Assembly (NCBI GenBank): GCA_964591245.1
Contig: CAZPZZ010000021.1
Span: 1 to 42,352, forward strand
DNA: 42,352 nucleotides
Direction of reading: 5' to 3'
From: CAZPZZ01 sp964591245
GTDB lineage: Bacteria; Acidobacteriota; Vicinamibacteria; Vicinamibacterales; UBA8438
This document shows positions 24,821 through 33,181 of the stretch, in pieces. Both the position numbers and the translations under genes were made by a program. The notes under the pieces are model-generated. The model ran no database searches. It had not been told where the DNA came from and saw only the letters and a list, made by a program, of their open reading frames with translations. Position 1 is the first letter of the stretch; every line of letters begins with the position of its first letter.

Positions 24821-25119
24821 AAAGCCCCCCCTTGCCGGATAGCGTCAACCTTCCGTTCACAAGAGGAAGCGAACTGTCCCAAGTCTCGACGGTGATTCGC
24901 CTCAAGCTGCTGGCGAGCGTCTGAATCGAACGTTGCCACGAGCTTCGAGTGAAATAGAATTTCCGCCTCGGCGACGTTTGCCTCGTAGTCACGGCGCACC
25001 TTTGCGATCGCAGCTTTCTGTTCGTCAGTCAGCGTCATCGCGTCGCCGGTCTGGCCCTCAGTCGACGCGAACCGCTCCAGGGCCAATTCAACCGCACTCT
25101 TCGGGGCATCCTTCGACAT
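24817..25119 (-). CDS. Small helical hypothetical protein
   Basis: A 100-residue cytoplasmic protein that is almost wholly helical and charged. It has S-A-V-E-L-A-L-E-R-F at the start, L-T-D-E-Q-K-A-A-I-A-K-V-R-R-D-Y-E-A in the middle and cysteine only in S-S-C-E-R-K. It looks like a short coiled coil. I know no function for it. The ATG at 25119 has a run of G residues 4 bases upstream as ribosome site and a TATAAT 43 bases upstream. It overlaps the PqiA-like gene by 4 bases, so it is probably expressed with it and may assist it. Confidence 0.68.
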   Translation of the reverse strand: MSKDAPKSAVELALERFASTEGQTGDAMTLTDEQKAAIAKVRRDYEANVAEAEILFHSKLVATFDSDARQQLEANHRRDLGQFASSCERKVDAIRQGGAL

Positions 25120-25162
25120 TCGTCCCCCCCCTTTCGTCCTATATCAGGCCCACGAAGACAGA

Positions 25163-25168
25163 ATTATA
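25163..25168 (-). promoter_or_regulatory. TATAAT -10 box for the hypothetical-pqiA(-ppiA) operon
   Basis: On the minus strand a perfect TATAAT lies 43 bases before the start at 25119. No clear -35 is seen at 16-18 bases. Confidence 0.5.
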
Positions 25169-25283
25169 GCGTGAGGCTCATACCAAACTTTCGCCCCCAA
25201 GCCGATATCTCCGGGGCAGCCAGGCGATTTTTCGGGTATGCTTGAGGCTATTGGTTTGGCGTAACCACCACGTTGCGCTAAGC

Positions 25284-25351
25284 GCGCGGGCCGAAACCGC
25301 GCATTACACGAAGTCGGTAGTACGCAGCATGTAGTCGGTAGTACGAGCATG
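25284..25351 (+). promoter_or_regulatory. Structured leader of the cold-shock gene: hairpin plus tandem repeat
   Basis: A 6-bp GC-only hairpin (GCGCGG at 25284-25289, 7-base loop, CCGCGC at 25297-25302) is followed by two near-identical tandem units, AGTCGGTAGTACG(C)AGCATG, at 25312-25331 and 25333-25351. The coding start is at 25386. Cold-shock genes often have long regulatory 5' leaders; that these elements act so is inference. Confidence 0.5.
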
Positions 25352-25385
25352 ACCGAACTCCGACGATCAACACGTTAGGAAGAAG

Positions 25386-25598
25386 ATGGCAAATACGGGA
25401 ACGGTGAAGTGGTTCAACGACAGCAAGGGGTTCGGATTCCTGACTCGCGACGACGGTGAGAAGGACGTGTTCGTACACCATTCAGCCATCCAGGGCGAAG
25501 GATTCAAGAGCCTGACCGAGGGTGAACGAGTGGAGTTTGACGTTGTCCAGGGCCTGAAAGGCCCAGCTGCAGAAAACGTCGTCAAAATCGGAGGCTGA
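25386..25598 (+). CDS. cspA: Cold-shock domain protein (CspA family)
   Basis: A 70-residue single cold-shock domain. It has the opening G-T-V-K-W-F-N-D-S-K-G-F-G-F, which includes RNP1 (K-G-F-G-F-L), and RNP2 as V-F-V-H-H-S-A-I. The C-terminal strand A-A-E-N-V-V-K-I completes the OB fold. It binds single-stranded RNA or DNA and melts mRNA structure. Full length for the family. The ATG at 25386 has AGGAAG 3 to 4 bases upstream. The leader before it is unusually patterned, and a hairpin follows at 25623, so it is a single-gene transcript. Confidence 0.95.
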   Translation: MANTGTVKWFNDSKGFGFLTRDDGEKDVFVHHSAIQGEGFKSLTEGERVEFDVVQGLKGPAAENVVKIGG

Positions 25599-25622
25599 TC
25601 AGAGCGACGCGCGTCGGGAAGA

Positions 25623-25651
25623 CCAGGTGCAAGTAATTCACTAGCACCTGG
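25623..25651 (+). terminator. Terminator hairpin after the cold-shock gene
   Basis: CCAGGTGC at 25623-25630 pairs with GCACCTGG at 25644-25651. The 13-base loop can extend by AGT/ACT after an A-A mismatch. CTTTCT follows. Confidence 0.65.
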
Positions 25652-25765
25652 CTTTCTCGGCGTTATTGAACTCTCCTCTCAACCGGTTCCGTTTGCTGCT
25701 GACCGCAGTATATTGGTGAGTGGTGTGGTGCGAGTGCTTGGCCGTACCAACTCAGTTCAGCTGAT

Positions 25766-27163
25766 ATGCGCACCCTGTCTCGCCGCACGCTACTTGGGGC
25801 CCTCGCAGCCCCGAGCGTTCTGCGCTCCGCAGCGAGGACTCACGCACAAACCGCCGCCGAGGCTCAACCTGCGCGTCCCCTCACTTCAGACGCGGTTACC
25901 CACGACTGGACCACGTTTCTCGGACCGACCTACAACGCCGTTTCCTCCGAAACTCACCTGAGTCGCGCATTTCCTCCCGCACTTGTCTGGGAAATGGCGA
26001 AGGGCACCGGGTACACCGCCCCGGCAATCGCCGGAACCCGCTTAGTGTTTTTGCACCGAATCGACGACCAGGAAATCGTGGAGTGCCGGCACGCGGAGTC
26101 AGGACAAGTTCACTGGGAGTACCGATACCCAACCTCCTATCGCGACCGGTACGGCTACAACAACGGCCCTCGCTCGAGTCCAGTCATTCACGGCTCGCGG
26201 GTCTTTACTCTCGGCGCGGAAGGTAAAGTCCATTGTTTCGACCTCACTAGCGGCGACGGCCTGTGGACCCGTGATCTTCGTGCCGACTATGGCGCCCGCC
26301 AGGACTTCTTCGGTGTCTCCTCCACCCCGCTAGTGGAAGCCGGCCGCCTCATCATCAACGTCGGCGCCCCCGGAGGGGCCTGCGTCGTCGCGTTCGACGT
26401 AGAAACGGGGCGCGAGCTGTGGCGGACTGGCGACTGGGGACCGAGTTACGCCTCACCAGTCCCGGCTGTCGTCCACGGCCAGCGGCGCATCTTTGTGTTC
26501 GCTGGGGGAGAATCAACGCCCCCGGCCGGCGGACTGCTCTCGATCGCTCCCGAAGACGGTACCGTCGACTTTGCATTTCCCTGGCGTAGCCGTACCTACG
26601 AATCCGTCAACGCCGCATGTCCGGTGATCTTTGACAATCAGGTATTCATCTCCGCGAGTTACCGAACGGGTGGAGCTCTCATCCGCGTGCGGCCAGACTT
26701 CACTCCCGACGTCGTATGGACAACCCAGGAATTCGCCCTTCATTTCAACACCCCCATCTACAAGGACGGGTATCTCTACGGGTTTGACGGTCGGAACCAG
26801 GGGGACGCCTCACTGGCCTGTGTGGATGCCACAGACGGTCGAATCGTGTGGCGAGAAGCGCCACAGTGGACAGAAACATTCACCCAGCGAGGACGTGAAC
26901 GGCAAGCAATTCTGGGTACGGCCCGGGGTTCTCTACTCGCCGTCGATGGACAATTCCTCGCGCTCGGCGAACTGGGCCATCTTCTGTGGCTAGACCTCAC
27001 GCCGGACGGCTACCGCGAGGTGTCCCGAACATGGCTCGCCGCAGCCCAGGAATCCTGGACCCTGCCGGTTCTTAGCCGTGGGTTGCTCTATGTAGTGCAA
27101 AACACGCGGGACATTCTGACGGGGACCGCTCCACATCTCCGTTGTTACGATCTCCGAGCCTAG
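25766..27163 (+). CDS. Tat-exported PQQ-like beta-propeller protein
   Basis: A 465-residue protein starting with a twin-arginine signal (S-R6-R7-T-L-L-G-A-L-A-A), then propeller blades of the PQQ-binding-like type with repeated D-x-x-x-G-x-x-x-W segments (for example F-D-V-E-T-G-R-E-L-W and V-D-A-T-D-G-R-I-V-W). The active-site H-W-D-x-D segment of true quinoprotein dehydrogenases is missing and it is shorter than them. It may therefore be a non-catalytic or differently working propeller of the outer-membrane-assembly/PQQ_2 group. Tat export hints at folding with a cofactor before transport. It ends 9 bases before mqnB, so it is probably cotranscribed with the menaquinone genes, an odd pairing. 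Confidence 0.75.
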   Translation: MRTLSRRTLLGALAAPSVLRSAARTHAQTAAEAQPARPLTSDAVTHDWTTFLGPTYNAVSSETHLSRAFPPALVWEMAKGTGYTAPAIAGTRLVFLHRIDDQEIVECRHAESGQVHWEYRYPTSYRDRYGYNNGPRSSPVIHGSRVFTLGAEGKVHCFDLTSGDGLWTRDLRADYGARQDFFGVSSTPLVEAGRLIINVGAPGGACVVAFDVETGRELWRTGDWGPSYASPVPAVVHGQRRIFVFAGGESTPPAGGLLSIAPEDGTVDFAFPWRSRTYESVNAACPVIFDNQVFISASYRTGGALIRVRPDFTPDVVWTTQEFALHFNTPIYKDGYLYGFDGRNQGDASLACVDATDGRIVWREAPQWTETFTQRGRERQAILGTARGSLLAVDGQFLALGELGHLLWLDLTPDGYREVSRTWLAAAQESWTLPVLSRGLLYVVQNTRDILTGTAPHLRCYDLRA

Positions 27164-27172
27164 AGAGTCGTC

Positions 27173-27853
27173 GTGGGCGAAAGTCGACGGCCGCACACGC
27201 TCATCTTGGTGCCAACCGCGCTGGAACAGCAGCACGTCGCCACGCACCCTGTCTTTCATGCCGACGCCACGACCGAACTCTGTGGATTTGGCCCGGTCGC
27301 CGCGGCCGCACGTGCCAGCCATCTCATCACAAAGCACTCTCCCGACCGGGTCATCCTGACTGGCATCGCCGGGAGTTTCGACACGACAGCCCTTCCCCCT
27401 GGCACAGCGGCCATCTTTCCCGCAACGGTCATGTACGGCGTGGGCAAGGGCGTCGCACCACAATTCATGTCAGCTGCCGCGATGGGATTCCCTCACTGGC
27501 TGGACGATGCGCCTCCATCGAATGGTTCCGACGGCAGAGTCGACATCCTGACCACGGCTACGCCACTCCCTCCGACAAGCGGACCGATGCTCACATGCTG
27601 CAGCGTCTCTGCCACGCCACGTGACGCACAACGACGCCGCACGCAATACCCTACCGCCGTCGCCGAGGACATGGAGGCGTTCGCCGTCGCGCTCGCCTGC
27701 CGGCTGACACAACGTCCACTCGTAATCGTGAAAGGCGTATCCAACCCCGTTGGAGACCGCGCATTCGAGCGATGGAAGGTTCGCGAAGCCATGGAAGCCA
27801 CGCTGCCACTTATCGAAGACGTGATGGGACGCAGCTGGGAGACGTCCGCGTGA
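27173..27853 (+). CDS. mqnB: Futalosine hydrolase
   Basis: A 226-residue nucleosidase of the purine nucleoside phosphorylase/MTAN fold. Visible motifs are the N-terminal strand T-L-I-L-V-P-T-A-L-E, the G-F-G-P-V-A-A-A loop, L-T-G-I-A-G-S and the catalytic-region V-A-E-D-M-E-A-F-A-V. MqnB removes hypoxanthine from futalosine, giving dehypoxanthine futalosine in the alternative menaquinone route. The adjacent mqnD supports this choice over MTA/SAH nucleosidase. The start is the GTG at 27173, with GAGAG 6 bases upstream and 9 bases after the preceding stop. Its stop overlaps the mqnD start by 4 bases (GTGA). Confidence 0.88.
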   Translation: MGESRRPHTLILVPTALEQQHVATHPVFHADATTELCGFGPVAAAARASHLITKHSPDRVILTGIAGSFDTTALPPGTAAIFPATVMYGVGKGVAPQFMSAAAMGFPHWLDDAPPSNGSDGRVDILTTATPLPPTSGPMLTCCSVSATPRDAQRRRTQYPTAVAEDMEAFAVALACRLTQRPLVIVKGVSNPVGDRAFERWKVREAMEATLPLIEDVMGRSWETSA

Positions 27854-28710
27854 CCCCAATTCATCTCGGCATTTCCACATGCCCGAACGACACGTTTACC
27901 TTTCACGGCATCCTCGAAGAGAAGGTCAACCGGCGTGGACTCGACTTTCAGATCGAACTGCTCGACGTGGAGGAGTTAAATCAACGGCTGTTCGCCGGAG
28001 ACTTCGACGTCGCCAAGGCCAGCTTCCACGCAGCCCTCCGCCTAGCAAGCAACATCGTGGTCCTTCCCGTCGGTTCGGCGCTCGGCTTCGGCGTGGGTCC
28101 CTTGCTACTGGCCGCCCTCCCACGGACCCATCCCCGGCAGGCGGTACACACCGGACAAAACTCGCCACGACCGGCTCGCATTCTCTGTCCTGGGCAGCAC
28201 ACGACCGCTACACTCCTCTATCGTCTGTTCCATCACGGAGAAGGCACGCTTGAGCAGGCCGTGTTTTCAGCCATCATGCCAGCCCTGACCAGCCACACTG
28301 CCGACTTTGGCGTGTGCATTCATGAAGGCCGGTTCACCTGGCGCGAACACGGGTTGGCTCTTGTTGAAGACCTTGGACATGTCTGGGAACAAGAAACAGA
28401 CACCCCCCTTCCGCTCGGCGGCATCCTGGCCCGGCCTCAGCTTGGTCGGAGCACGATCGAAACCGTAATCCGTGTCCTGGCCGACTCACTCGCCTACGGG
28501 TTGGCCCATCGGGACGAGACGGTATCCACCATGCGTCGCTATGCCCAGGAGTTGACCACAGACGTGATGTTCAAACACGTCGACCTCTATGTAAATCAAT
28601 GGACGACAGAACTTGGCCCTACCGGCCGGCACGCCCTTGACATGCTGGGCCAAAAGGCCACCCAGGTCGGAATCATCCCCACAGGTGGACCAAGGCTAGA
28701 GGTGTTCTAG
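27850..28710 (+). CDS. mqnD: 1,4-dihydroxy-6-naphthoate synthase
   Basis: A 286-residue protein of the periplasmic-binding-protein-like MqnA/MqnD fold. It opens L-G-I-S-T-C-P-N-D-T-F-T-F-H, which is the MqnD-type start. Later segments V-A-K-A-S-F-H-A-A, G-F-G-V-G-P-L-L and a central F-G-V-C-I-H-E-G-R-F-T-W also fit. It converts cyclic dehypoxanthine futalosine to 1,4-dihydroxy-6-naphthoate. Its start is the GTG at 27850, overlapping the mqnB stop. No mqnA, mqnC or mqnE is in the window, so the remaining steps must be encoded elsewhere. The pair shows the organism makes menaquinone by the futalosine pathway. Confidence 0.9.
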   Translation: MTPIHLGISTCPNDTFTFHGILEEKVNRRGLDFQIELLDVEELNQRLFAGDFDVAKASFHAALRLASNIVVLPVGSALGFGVGPLLLAALPRTHPRQAVHTGQNSPRPARILCPGQHTTATLLYRLFHHGEGTLEQAVFSAIMPALTSHTADFGVCIHEGRFTWREHGLALVEDLGHVWEQETDTPLPLGGILARPQLGRSTIETVIRVLADSLAYGLAHRDETVSTMRRYAQELTTDVMFKHVDLYVNQWTTELGPTGRHALDMLGQKATQVGIIPTGGPRLEVF

Positions 28711-28803
28711 TAGGTTGTCACCAAGGAGAACGCCTCGGAAATGCGAACGTACACGACGAGGGAGAAAGTCATGCCCCGTCGACGGGCACCGGAAGCGGCT
28801 CCT

Positions 28804-29178
28804 CTAACCGGAGTTTCGCAGCGCCCCAACCGCCAGCGCCATCCATCCGGCGATGAAGCAGACTCCTCCGATAGGCGTGATCGCGCCAAGCCAGCGCGTG
28901 CCCGTTATGGAGAGTAAGTAGAGACTGCCAGAGAAGATCGTGATCCCGGCGACAAAGAGCCACCCGGCCGCGCCAATCCACGTGCTCGGCCATCGTTCCA
29001 TAGCCCAAGCCACGGCAAACAAACCAAGGGCATGGCTCAGATGATAGCGAATACCGATCTCATAGGTCGCGAGCAACTCGGGGGTTAACCGGGCCCGCAG
29101 GCCGTGTGCTCCGAATGCCCCGAGTAAGACTCCAAGCCCGCACAGTGCCGCTCCCGTTGCAAACCAGCCTGCCACCAT
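28804..29178 (-). CDS. DUF423 family membrane protein
   Basis: A 124-residue protein with four predicted membrane helices. Signature features of DUF423 (YgdD-like) are G-A-F-G-A-H-G-L-R-A near the start, Y-H-L-S-H-A-L in the second helix region, I-F-S-G-S-L-Y and T-P-I-G-G. The family is inner-membrane and of unknown biochemical role. The start is the ATG at 29178, or a GTG one codon later with better GAGG spacing. It begins 11 bases after the korB stop, so it is the last gene of the korA-korB unit. Between it and the converging mqnD gene is a 12-bp palindrome, CCCGTCGACGGG, which could help termination. Confidence 0.85.
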   Translation of the reverse strand: MVAGWFATGAALCGLGVLLGAFGAHGLRARLTPELLATYEIGIRYHLSHALGLFAVAWAMERWPSTWIGAAGWLFVAGITIFSGSLYLLSITGTRWLGAITPIGGVCFIAGWMALAVGALRNSG

Positions 29179-29189
29179 AACCTCAAGGC

Positions 29190-30209
29190 TCAGGAGACGG
29201 TCCAGGTCTCACCCGAGTGAAACAGCGCATTCAGATCACCCTGACCTCGCTCTTCCTCGGCGGCCCGAACCTGCGCGTCTAGCTGCTCTTCGTACCGCGG
29301 AGAATCGATCGCACGGAACACCCCGATCGGCTCAGGGAACCCATCTTCGTATCGCAGACGACTTAACAGATACGCCAAGCTCGGCTCCGGCGCTGCCTCA
29401 TCGTGCACGAGAAGGCCGTTCTCACCCTGGTCTGCTCCTAATTCGACAACTTCCGGCTCAAGACCATTCAGCCGAATCCCTTTCTGCTGCTCCTTGCCGA
29501 AGGTGAGCGGTTTGCCGTGTTCAAGTTCGATCACCGTGTCTGATTTCGTTTCCCGGTCGGTCGCGTACGACCAGGCATTGTCATTGAACACGTTGCAGTT
29601 CTGATACACCTCAACGAACGACGTTCCTCGATGAGCCGCCGCACGCGTCAGGACCGCACCGAGGTGTTTGATATTGGTATCTATCGAACGCGCTACGAAG
29701 GTCGCCTCACAGCCGATGGCAATCGAGAGGGGATGCAAGGGGTTGTCGATCGCACCAAGCGGCGACGTCTTGGTCCGCTTGCCCAATGGTGAGGTCGGTG
29801 AATACTGCCCCTTGGTCAGTCCGTAGATTCTGTTGTTGAAGAGGACGATATTAATGTCAAGATTACGGCGAATTGCGTGCATCAAGTGATTGCCACCGAT
29901 GCTCAAGCCGTCGCCGTCGCCTGTAATCACCCAGACCATCAGATCAGGCCGGGTCGCCTTTAACCCGGTAGCAAACGCAGGCGCACGCCCGTGGATGCTG
30001 TGTATACCGTACGTGTTCATGTAATACGGAAACCGGCTGGAGCAGCCGATCCCGGAAATAAACACGATCTTCTCGCGAGGCACCCCCAAAGAGGGCATCA
30101 TCTTCTTCATCTGCGACAAAATCGAGTAGTCGCCGCAGCCAGGACACCAACGCACATCTTGATCGCTGGCAAAGTCAGCAGCCTTCAACACAGGCAATTC
30201 GGTTCTCAT
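29190..30209 (-). CDS. korB: 2-oxoacid:ferredoxin oxidoreductase, beta subunit
   Basis: A 339-residue thiamine-diphosphate subunit. W-C22-P-G-C25-G-D and G-I-G-C-S-S, plus a later Q-N-C-N, supply the cysteines for the one [4Fe-4S] cluster typical of this subunit. The thiamine motif is V-I-T-G-D-G-D-G-L then N-N-R-I-Y-G-L-T. With the alpha subunit it decarboxylates 2-oxoglutarate or another 2-oxoacid to the CoA thioester and reduces ferredoxin. The motif order and the I-H-G-R-A segment fit KorB; pyruvate or branched-chain substrates cannot be excluded. It starts 41 bases after korA on the same strand. No separate gamma or delta gene is present, as the gamma part is fused to alpha. Confidence 0.9.
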   Translation of the reverse strand: MRTELPVLKAADFASDQDVRWCPGCGDYSILSQMKKMMPSLGVPREKIVFISGIGCSSRFPYYMNTYGIHSIHGRAPAFATGLKATRPDLMVWVITGDGDGLSIGGNHLMHAIRRNLDINIVLFNNRIYGLTKGQYSPTSPLGKRTKTSPLGAIDNPLHPLSIAIGCEATFVARSIDTNIKHLGAVLTRAAAHRGTSFVEVYQNCNVFNDNAWSYATDRETKSDTVIELEHGKPLTFGKEQQKGIRLNGLEPEVVELGADQGENGLLVHDEAAPEPSLAYLLSRLRYEDGFPEPIGVFRAIDSPRYEEQLDAQVRAAEEERGQGDLNALFHSGETWTVS

Positions 30210-30250
30210 CGCGTCGCTTCTCTACGTGGTATCCCCGGTGGAGTATTCAT

Positions 30251-32119
30251 CTACAGGGCAAGCTGTCTGATCTTGAATACAACTTCCGATACGGTAAACG
30301 GCTTCCCCTGCACCTTGTTCAGAGGTTCTATCTCTCTGACATACCTCGCCTGCACGAGCAGGCGAAGCTGTCCCATATTCAGCTCTGGCACCAGCACACG
30401 ATCGTACTGCTGAAGAATCTCGCCCAGGTTTTTCGGGAACGGATTCAAATACCGAAGGTGCGCATGTGCCACCGACAAGCCATCGTTCTGGCACTGACGA
30501 ACTGCGGTCGTACACGCCCCGTATGTTCCGCCCCAGCTGAGGACGAGCAACTTGCCCGAGGACGGTCCGTCCACTTCTTGCAGAGGAACATCATCGGCGA
30601 TTCGAGCCACGCGCTCAGCACGGACATTCGTCATGTGCTGGTGGTTCTGCGGGTCGTAGCTCACGTTCCCAGTGATGTCTTCCTTTTCGAGCCCCCCCAC
30701 GCGATGCATCAACCCCTCGGTACCAGGGAGCGCCCAGGGCCGAGCCAGACGTTCATTTCGTTGATAGGGCAGGTATGGTTCGCCGTCGGTAGACGGACCT
30801 GGGTGCTCGACGTCAATCTCCGGAAGGTCTTGAACCTCCGGAATCAGCCAGGGCTCAGAGCCATTCGCAATATACCCGTCTGACAGGAGCACAACCGGCG
30901 TCATGAACCGCGTCGCAATACGCCACGCTTCCTGCGCCACCTCGAAGCAATCACCGGGACTACGGGCGGCAATCACCGGCAGGGGTGATTCGCCGTTCCG
31001 CCCAAACATCGCCTGCAGCAGATCGGATTGCTCCGTCTTTGTTGGAAGACCAGTACTCGGCCCTCCCCTCTGAATGTTGATAATCAACATCGGGAGCTCA
31101 AGGATCATACCGAGCCCCATGGCCTCGCCCTTCAACGCTATGCCAGGACCGCTCGAACTCGTGATCGCCATCGCACCGCCGAATGCGGCGCCGATCGCGG
31201 AACACATCGCTGCAATTTCGTCCTCCGCCTGCACGGTACGCACGCCGAAATGCTTGAAAGAGCTGAGTTCCTCGAGAATCGGGCTCGCCGGCGTGATCGG
31301 ATACGACCCGCAGAAAAGCTCCTTCTTGCTCAGTTTCGCCGCAGTGATCAGCCCCCAAGCCAGAGCCTGATTCCCCATGATGTTCCGATACGTCCCTGGA
31401 GCAAGTTGAGCCGGTGAAACCTGGTAGCTATGAGCGAACGCCTCGGTCGTCTCTCCGTAATACCATCCTGCCCGCAAGGCACGCTCATTGGCGGCAACGA
31501 CCTCTGGCTTACCACCGAATTTTGCGTTGACAAAACGCAGAGTGGCATCAAGATCCCGCCCAAACAGCCAGTAAATCAACCCCAATGCGAAAAAGTTCTT
31601 ACAGCGGTCTTGGAGCTTAGAACTCAGTCCCTCAACCTCTTTGACCGCCTCCCGGTTCAACGTATCGAGCCGAATCTTGAACACACGATAATCGTCGACC
31701 GAGCCGTCTTCCAACGGGTTCGTCTCCAATCGCGCAAGCTTCAGGTCCTTGGGCTCGAACGCCTCCGAATTGACAATGAGTATCCCGCCCTTCTCAAGGT
31801 CGGCAATATTTGTGACCAGAGCAGCCGGGTTCATGGCCACAAGCGCGTTCAGCGTGTCGCCAGGGGTGAAAATATCCCGCGACGCGAATTGCACCTGAAA
31901 ACCGCTTACACCCGCCAGCGTGCCACGTGGCGCACGGATCTCCGCCGGAAAGTCTGGGAAAGTCGCAACATCGTTCCCGTGCAGCGCAGAGGTATTGGTA
32001 AACTGACCGCCGACAACCTGCATGCCGTCGCCAGAGTCGCCGGCCAGGCGGACCGTTGCGCCTTCGAGAACGATTGTTTCTTTACTGGAGGTAAGCTGTT
32101 CCGCCGTTGACACTGCCAT
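30251..32119 (-). CDS. korA: 2-oxoacid:ferredoxin oxidoreductase, alpha subunit with fused gamma domain
   Basis: A 622-residue subunit. The N-terminal about 190 residues are the gamma domain (L-A-G-D-S-G-D-G-M-Q, then P-A-E-I-R-A-P). The rest is the pyrimidine-binding and transketolase-like alpha part, with Y-P-I-T-P-A-S-P-I-L and the E-A-x-G mid-motif G-E-A-M-G-L-G-M. This fusion is the two-subunit Kor type. It partners korB immediately downstream to form an anaerobic-type or oxygen-tolerant 2-oxoacid:ferredoxin oxidoreductase in central carbon flow. The ATG at 32119 is taken as start, since the gamma domain begins about 25 residues after it and upstream in-frame sequence is Arg/Ser-rich. 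An inverted repeat lies 82-109 bases upstream of the start. Confidence 0.9.
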   Translation of the reverse strand: MAVSTAEQLTSSKETIVLEGATVRLAGDSGDGMQVVGGQFTNTSALHGNDVATFPDFPAEIRAPRGTLAGVSGFQVQFASRDIFTPGDTLNALVAMNPAALVTNIADLEKGGILIVNSEAFEPKDLKLARLETNPLEDGSVDDYRVFKIRLDTLNREAVKEVEGLSSKLQDRCKNFFALGLIYWLFGRDLDATLRFVNAKFGGKPEVVAANERALRAGWYYGETTEAFAHSYQVSPAQLAPGTYRNIMGNQALAWGLITAAKLSKKELFCGSYPITPASPILEELSSFKHFGVRTVQAEDEIAAMCSAIGAAFGGAMAITSSSGPGIALKGEAMGLGMILELPMLIINIQRGGPSTGLPTKTEQSDLLQAMFGRNGESPLPVIAARSPGDCFEVAQEAWRIATRFMTPVVLLSDGYIANGSEPWLIPEVQDLPEIDVEHPGPSTDGEPYLPYQRNERLARPWALPGTEGLMHRVGGLEKEDITGNVSYDPQNHQHMTNVRAERVARIADDVPLQEVDGPSSGKLLVLSWGGTYGACTTAVRQCQNDGLSVAHAHLRYLNPFPKNLGEILQQYDRVLVPELNMGQLRLLVQARYVREIEPLNKVQGKPFTVSEVVFKIRQLAL

Positions 32120-32628
32120 GTCTGACTCACGCCTCACATAGGGTTGCCGACGGCTACTCTTCCGATGAGCAAGTCCGTCACGCGTTTTGCTCGAGGGGCC
32201 GCGGTTCACCTGCTGTGTCGTGAACCGCCAGACGCCTCCGTTCCGCCGGTGCCCGTCGGCACGACGAGGTCAATACACTACCGCCCTGCCATTGGCCGGC
32301 CCACGAGGCCAACCCCGGCTCCCGGTCACGCACGGAATGCGTTCCGGCGCCTCGGGCCACTTTCAATATTTGCTGAGGGTAGCGATCCATGGCAGTCAGT
32401 CGGCGACGCCTTTGACAGCTGGCCTGAGCCACCAGACCATGGGCATGAGGTCGCCTACTTCGCCCAACCACTTTAAAATGTACCATCTTGAGCCTCGCAG
32501 GACAAGACCGAAGCACGCTTTGATCGACTTATTTCGTTTCCAATCGCTTCTTTTCTGGATTCGTCGCATGAGATGCGGCGGAACGGATAACGCGCATGAA
32601 CAGACCAAGTGCCCTTGTCTGAGGTAAA
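32120..32628. other. Divergent intergenic region with a 9-bp inverted repeat
   Basis: About 510 bases between korA (minus) and the membrane protein gene (plus). The notable element is GCGGTTCAC at 32201-32209 paired with GTGAACCGC at 32220-32228, separated by 10 bases. It may be a regulator site or a leader hairpin of korA. Overlapping open frames here are Arg/Pro-rich and I do not accept them as genes. No sure promoter. Confidence 0.45.
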
Positions 32629-33174
32629 GTGCCCGACGTGGCACGCAAAGCAGCGCTATTTGCCTTGGGCCTGTGGATCATGGGAACCGTCTGCGTCAGC
32701 GTGGTGGCCGCCCAGAATTTCTATACGATTGACCGACTGATTGCTGCACAGACACCACCGGCATTCGCTCAGGCCGTCGCGACACTCGGAGCCACTGAGA
32801 CACGCCAAGTCCTGCGATATGTCGCCTCCGAACTCAATCGTCTGTTTTTTCAGTATTGGAACTACGCTCAACTACCACTCGGAACAATCGTCCTCTGGCT
32901 GGCCATCCGACTCCCCGACAACCGGCGTGAGGCTTGGCTGATCGGGGGAATGCTCCTGATCGTCCTGTTTCTCACGACGGTCGTGACGCCGCCAATTATC
33001 GCAATCGGCCGCGCCATTGATTTCGTGTCCCGCAATCCACCACCGCCAAGCCTGCGAACCTTTGGAACCCTACACGCGACCTTCACCAGCCTTGAGTTGA
33101 CCAAGGCCGCGCTCGGCGTGTGGGTCGCCTATCGACTCTCCCGCCCCGGCCCAGCCCCCCCGAGGAGAGGATAA
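32629..33174 (+). CDS. Predicted four-helix inner-membrane protein
   Basis: A 181-residue membrane protein. Hydrophobic segments lie near residues 8-28, 80-95, 103-125 and 150-170. F-F-Q-Y-W-N-Y and E-L-T-K-A-A-L-G-V-W-V-A are the most distinctive stretches. It resembles DUF4149-like proteins in size and topology, but I cannot assign a family with confidence. The start is the GTG at 32629, with GAGG 4 bases upstream. The C-terminus is a short proline/arginine-rich tail. Its stop lies 7 bases from the converging amine oxidase stop, so the transcripts must overlap or end inside one another. Confidence 0.62.
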   Translation: MPDVARKAALFALGLWIMGTVCVSVVAAQNFYTIDRLIAAQTPPAFAQAVATLGATETRQVLRYVASELNRLFFQYWNYAQLPLGTIVLWLAIRLPDNRREAWLIGGMLLIVLFLTTVVTPPIIAIGRAIDFVSRNPPPPSLRTFGTLHATFTSLELTKAALGVWVAYRLSRPGPAPPRRG

Positions 33175-33181
33175 CTGGCGG

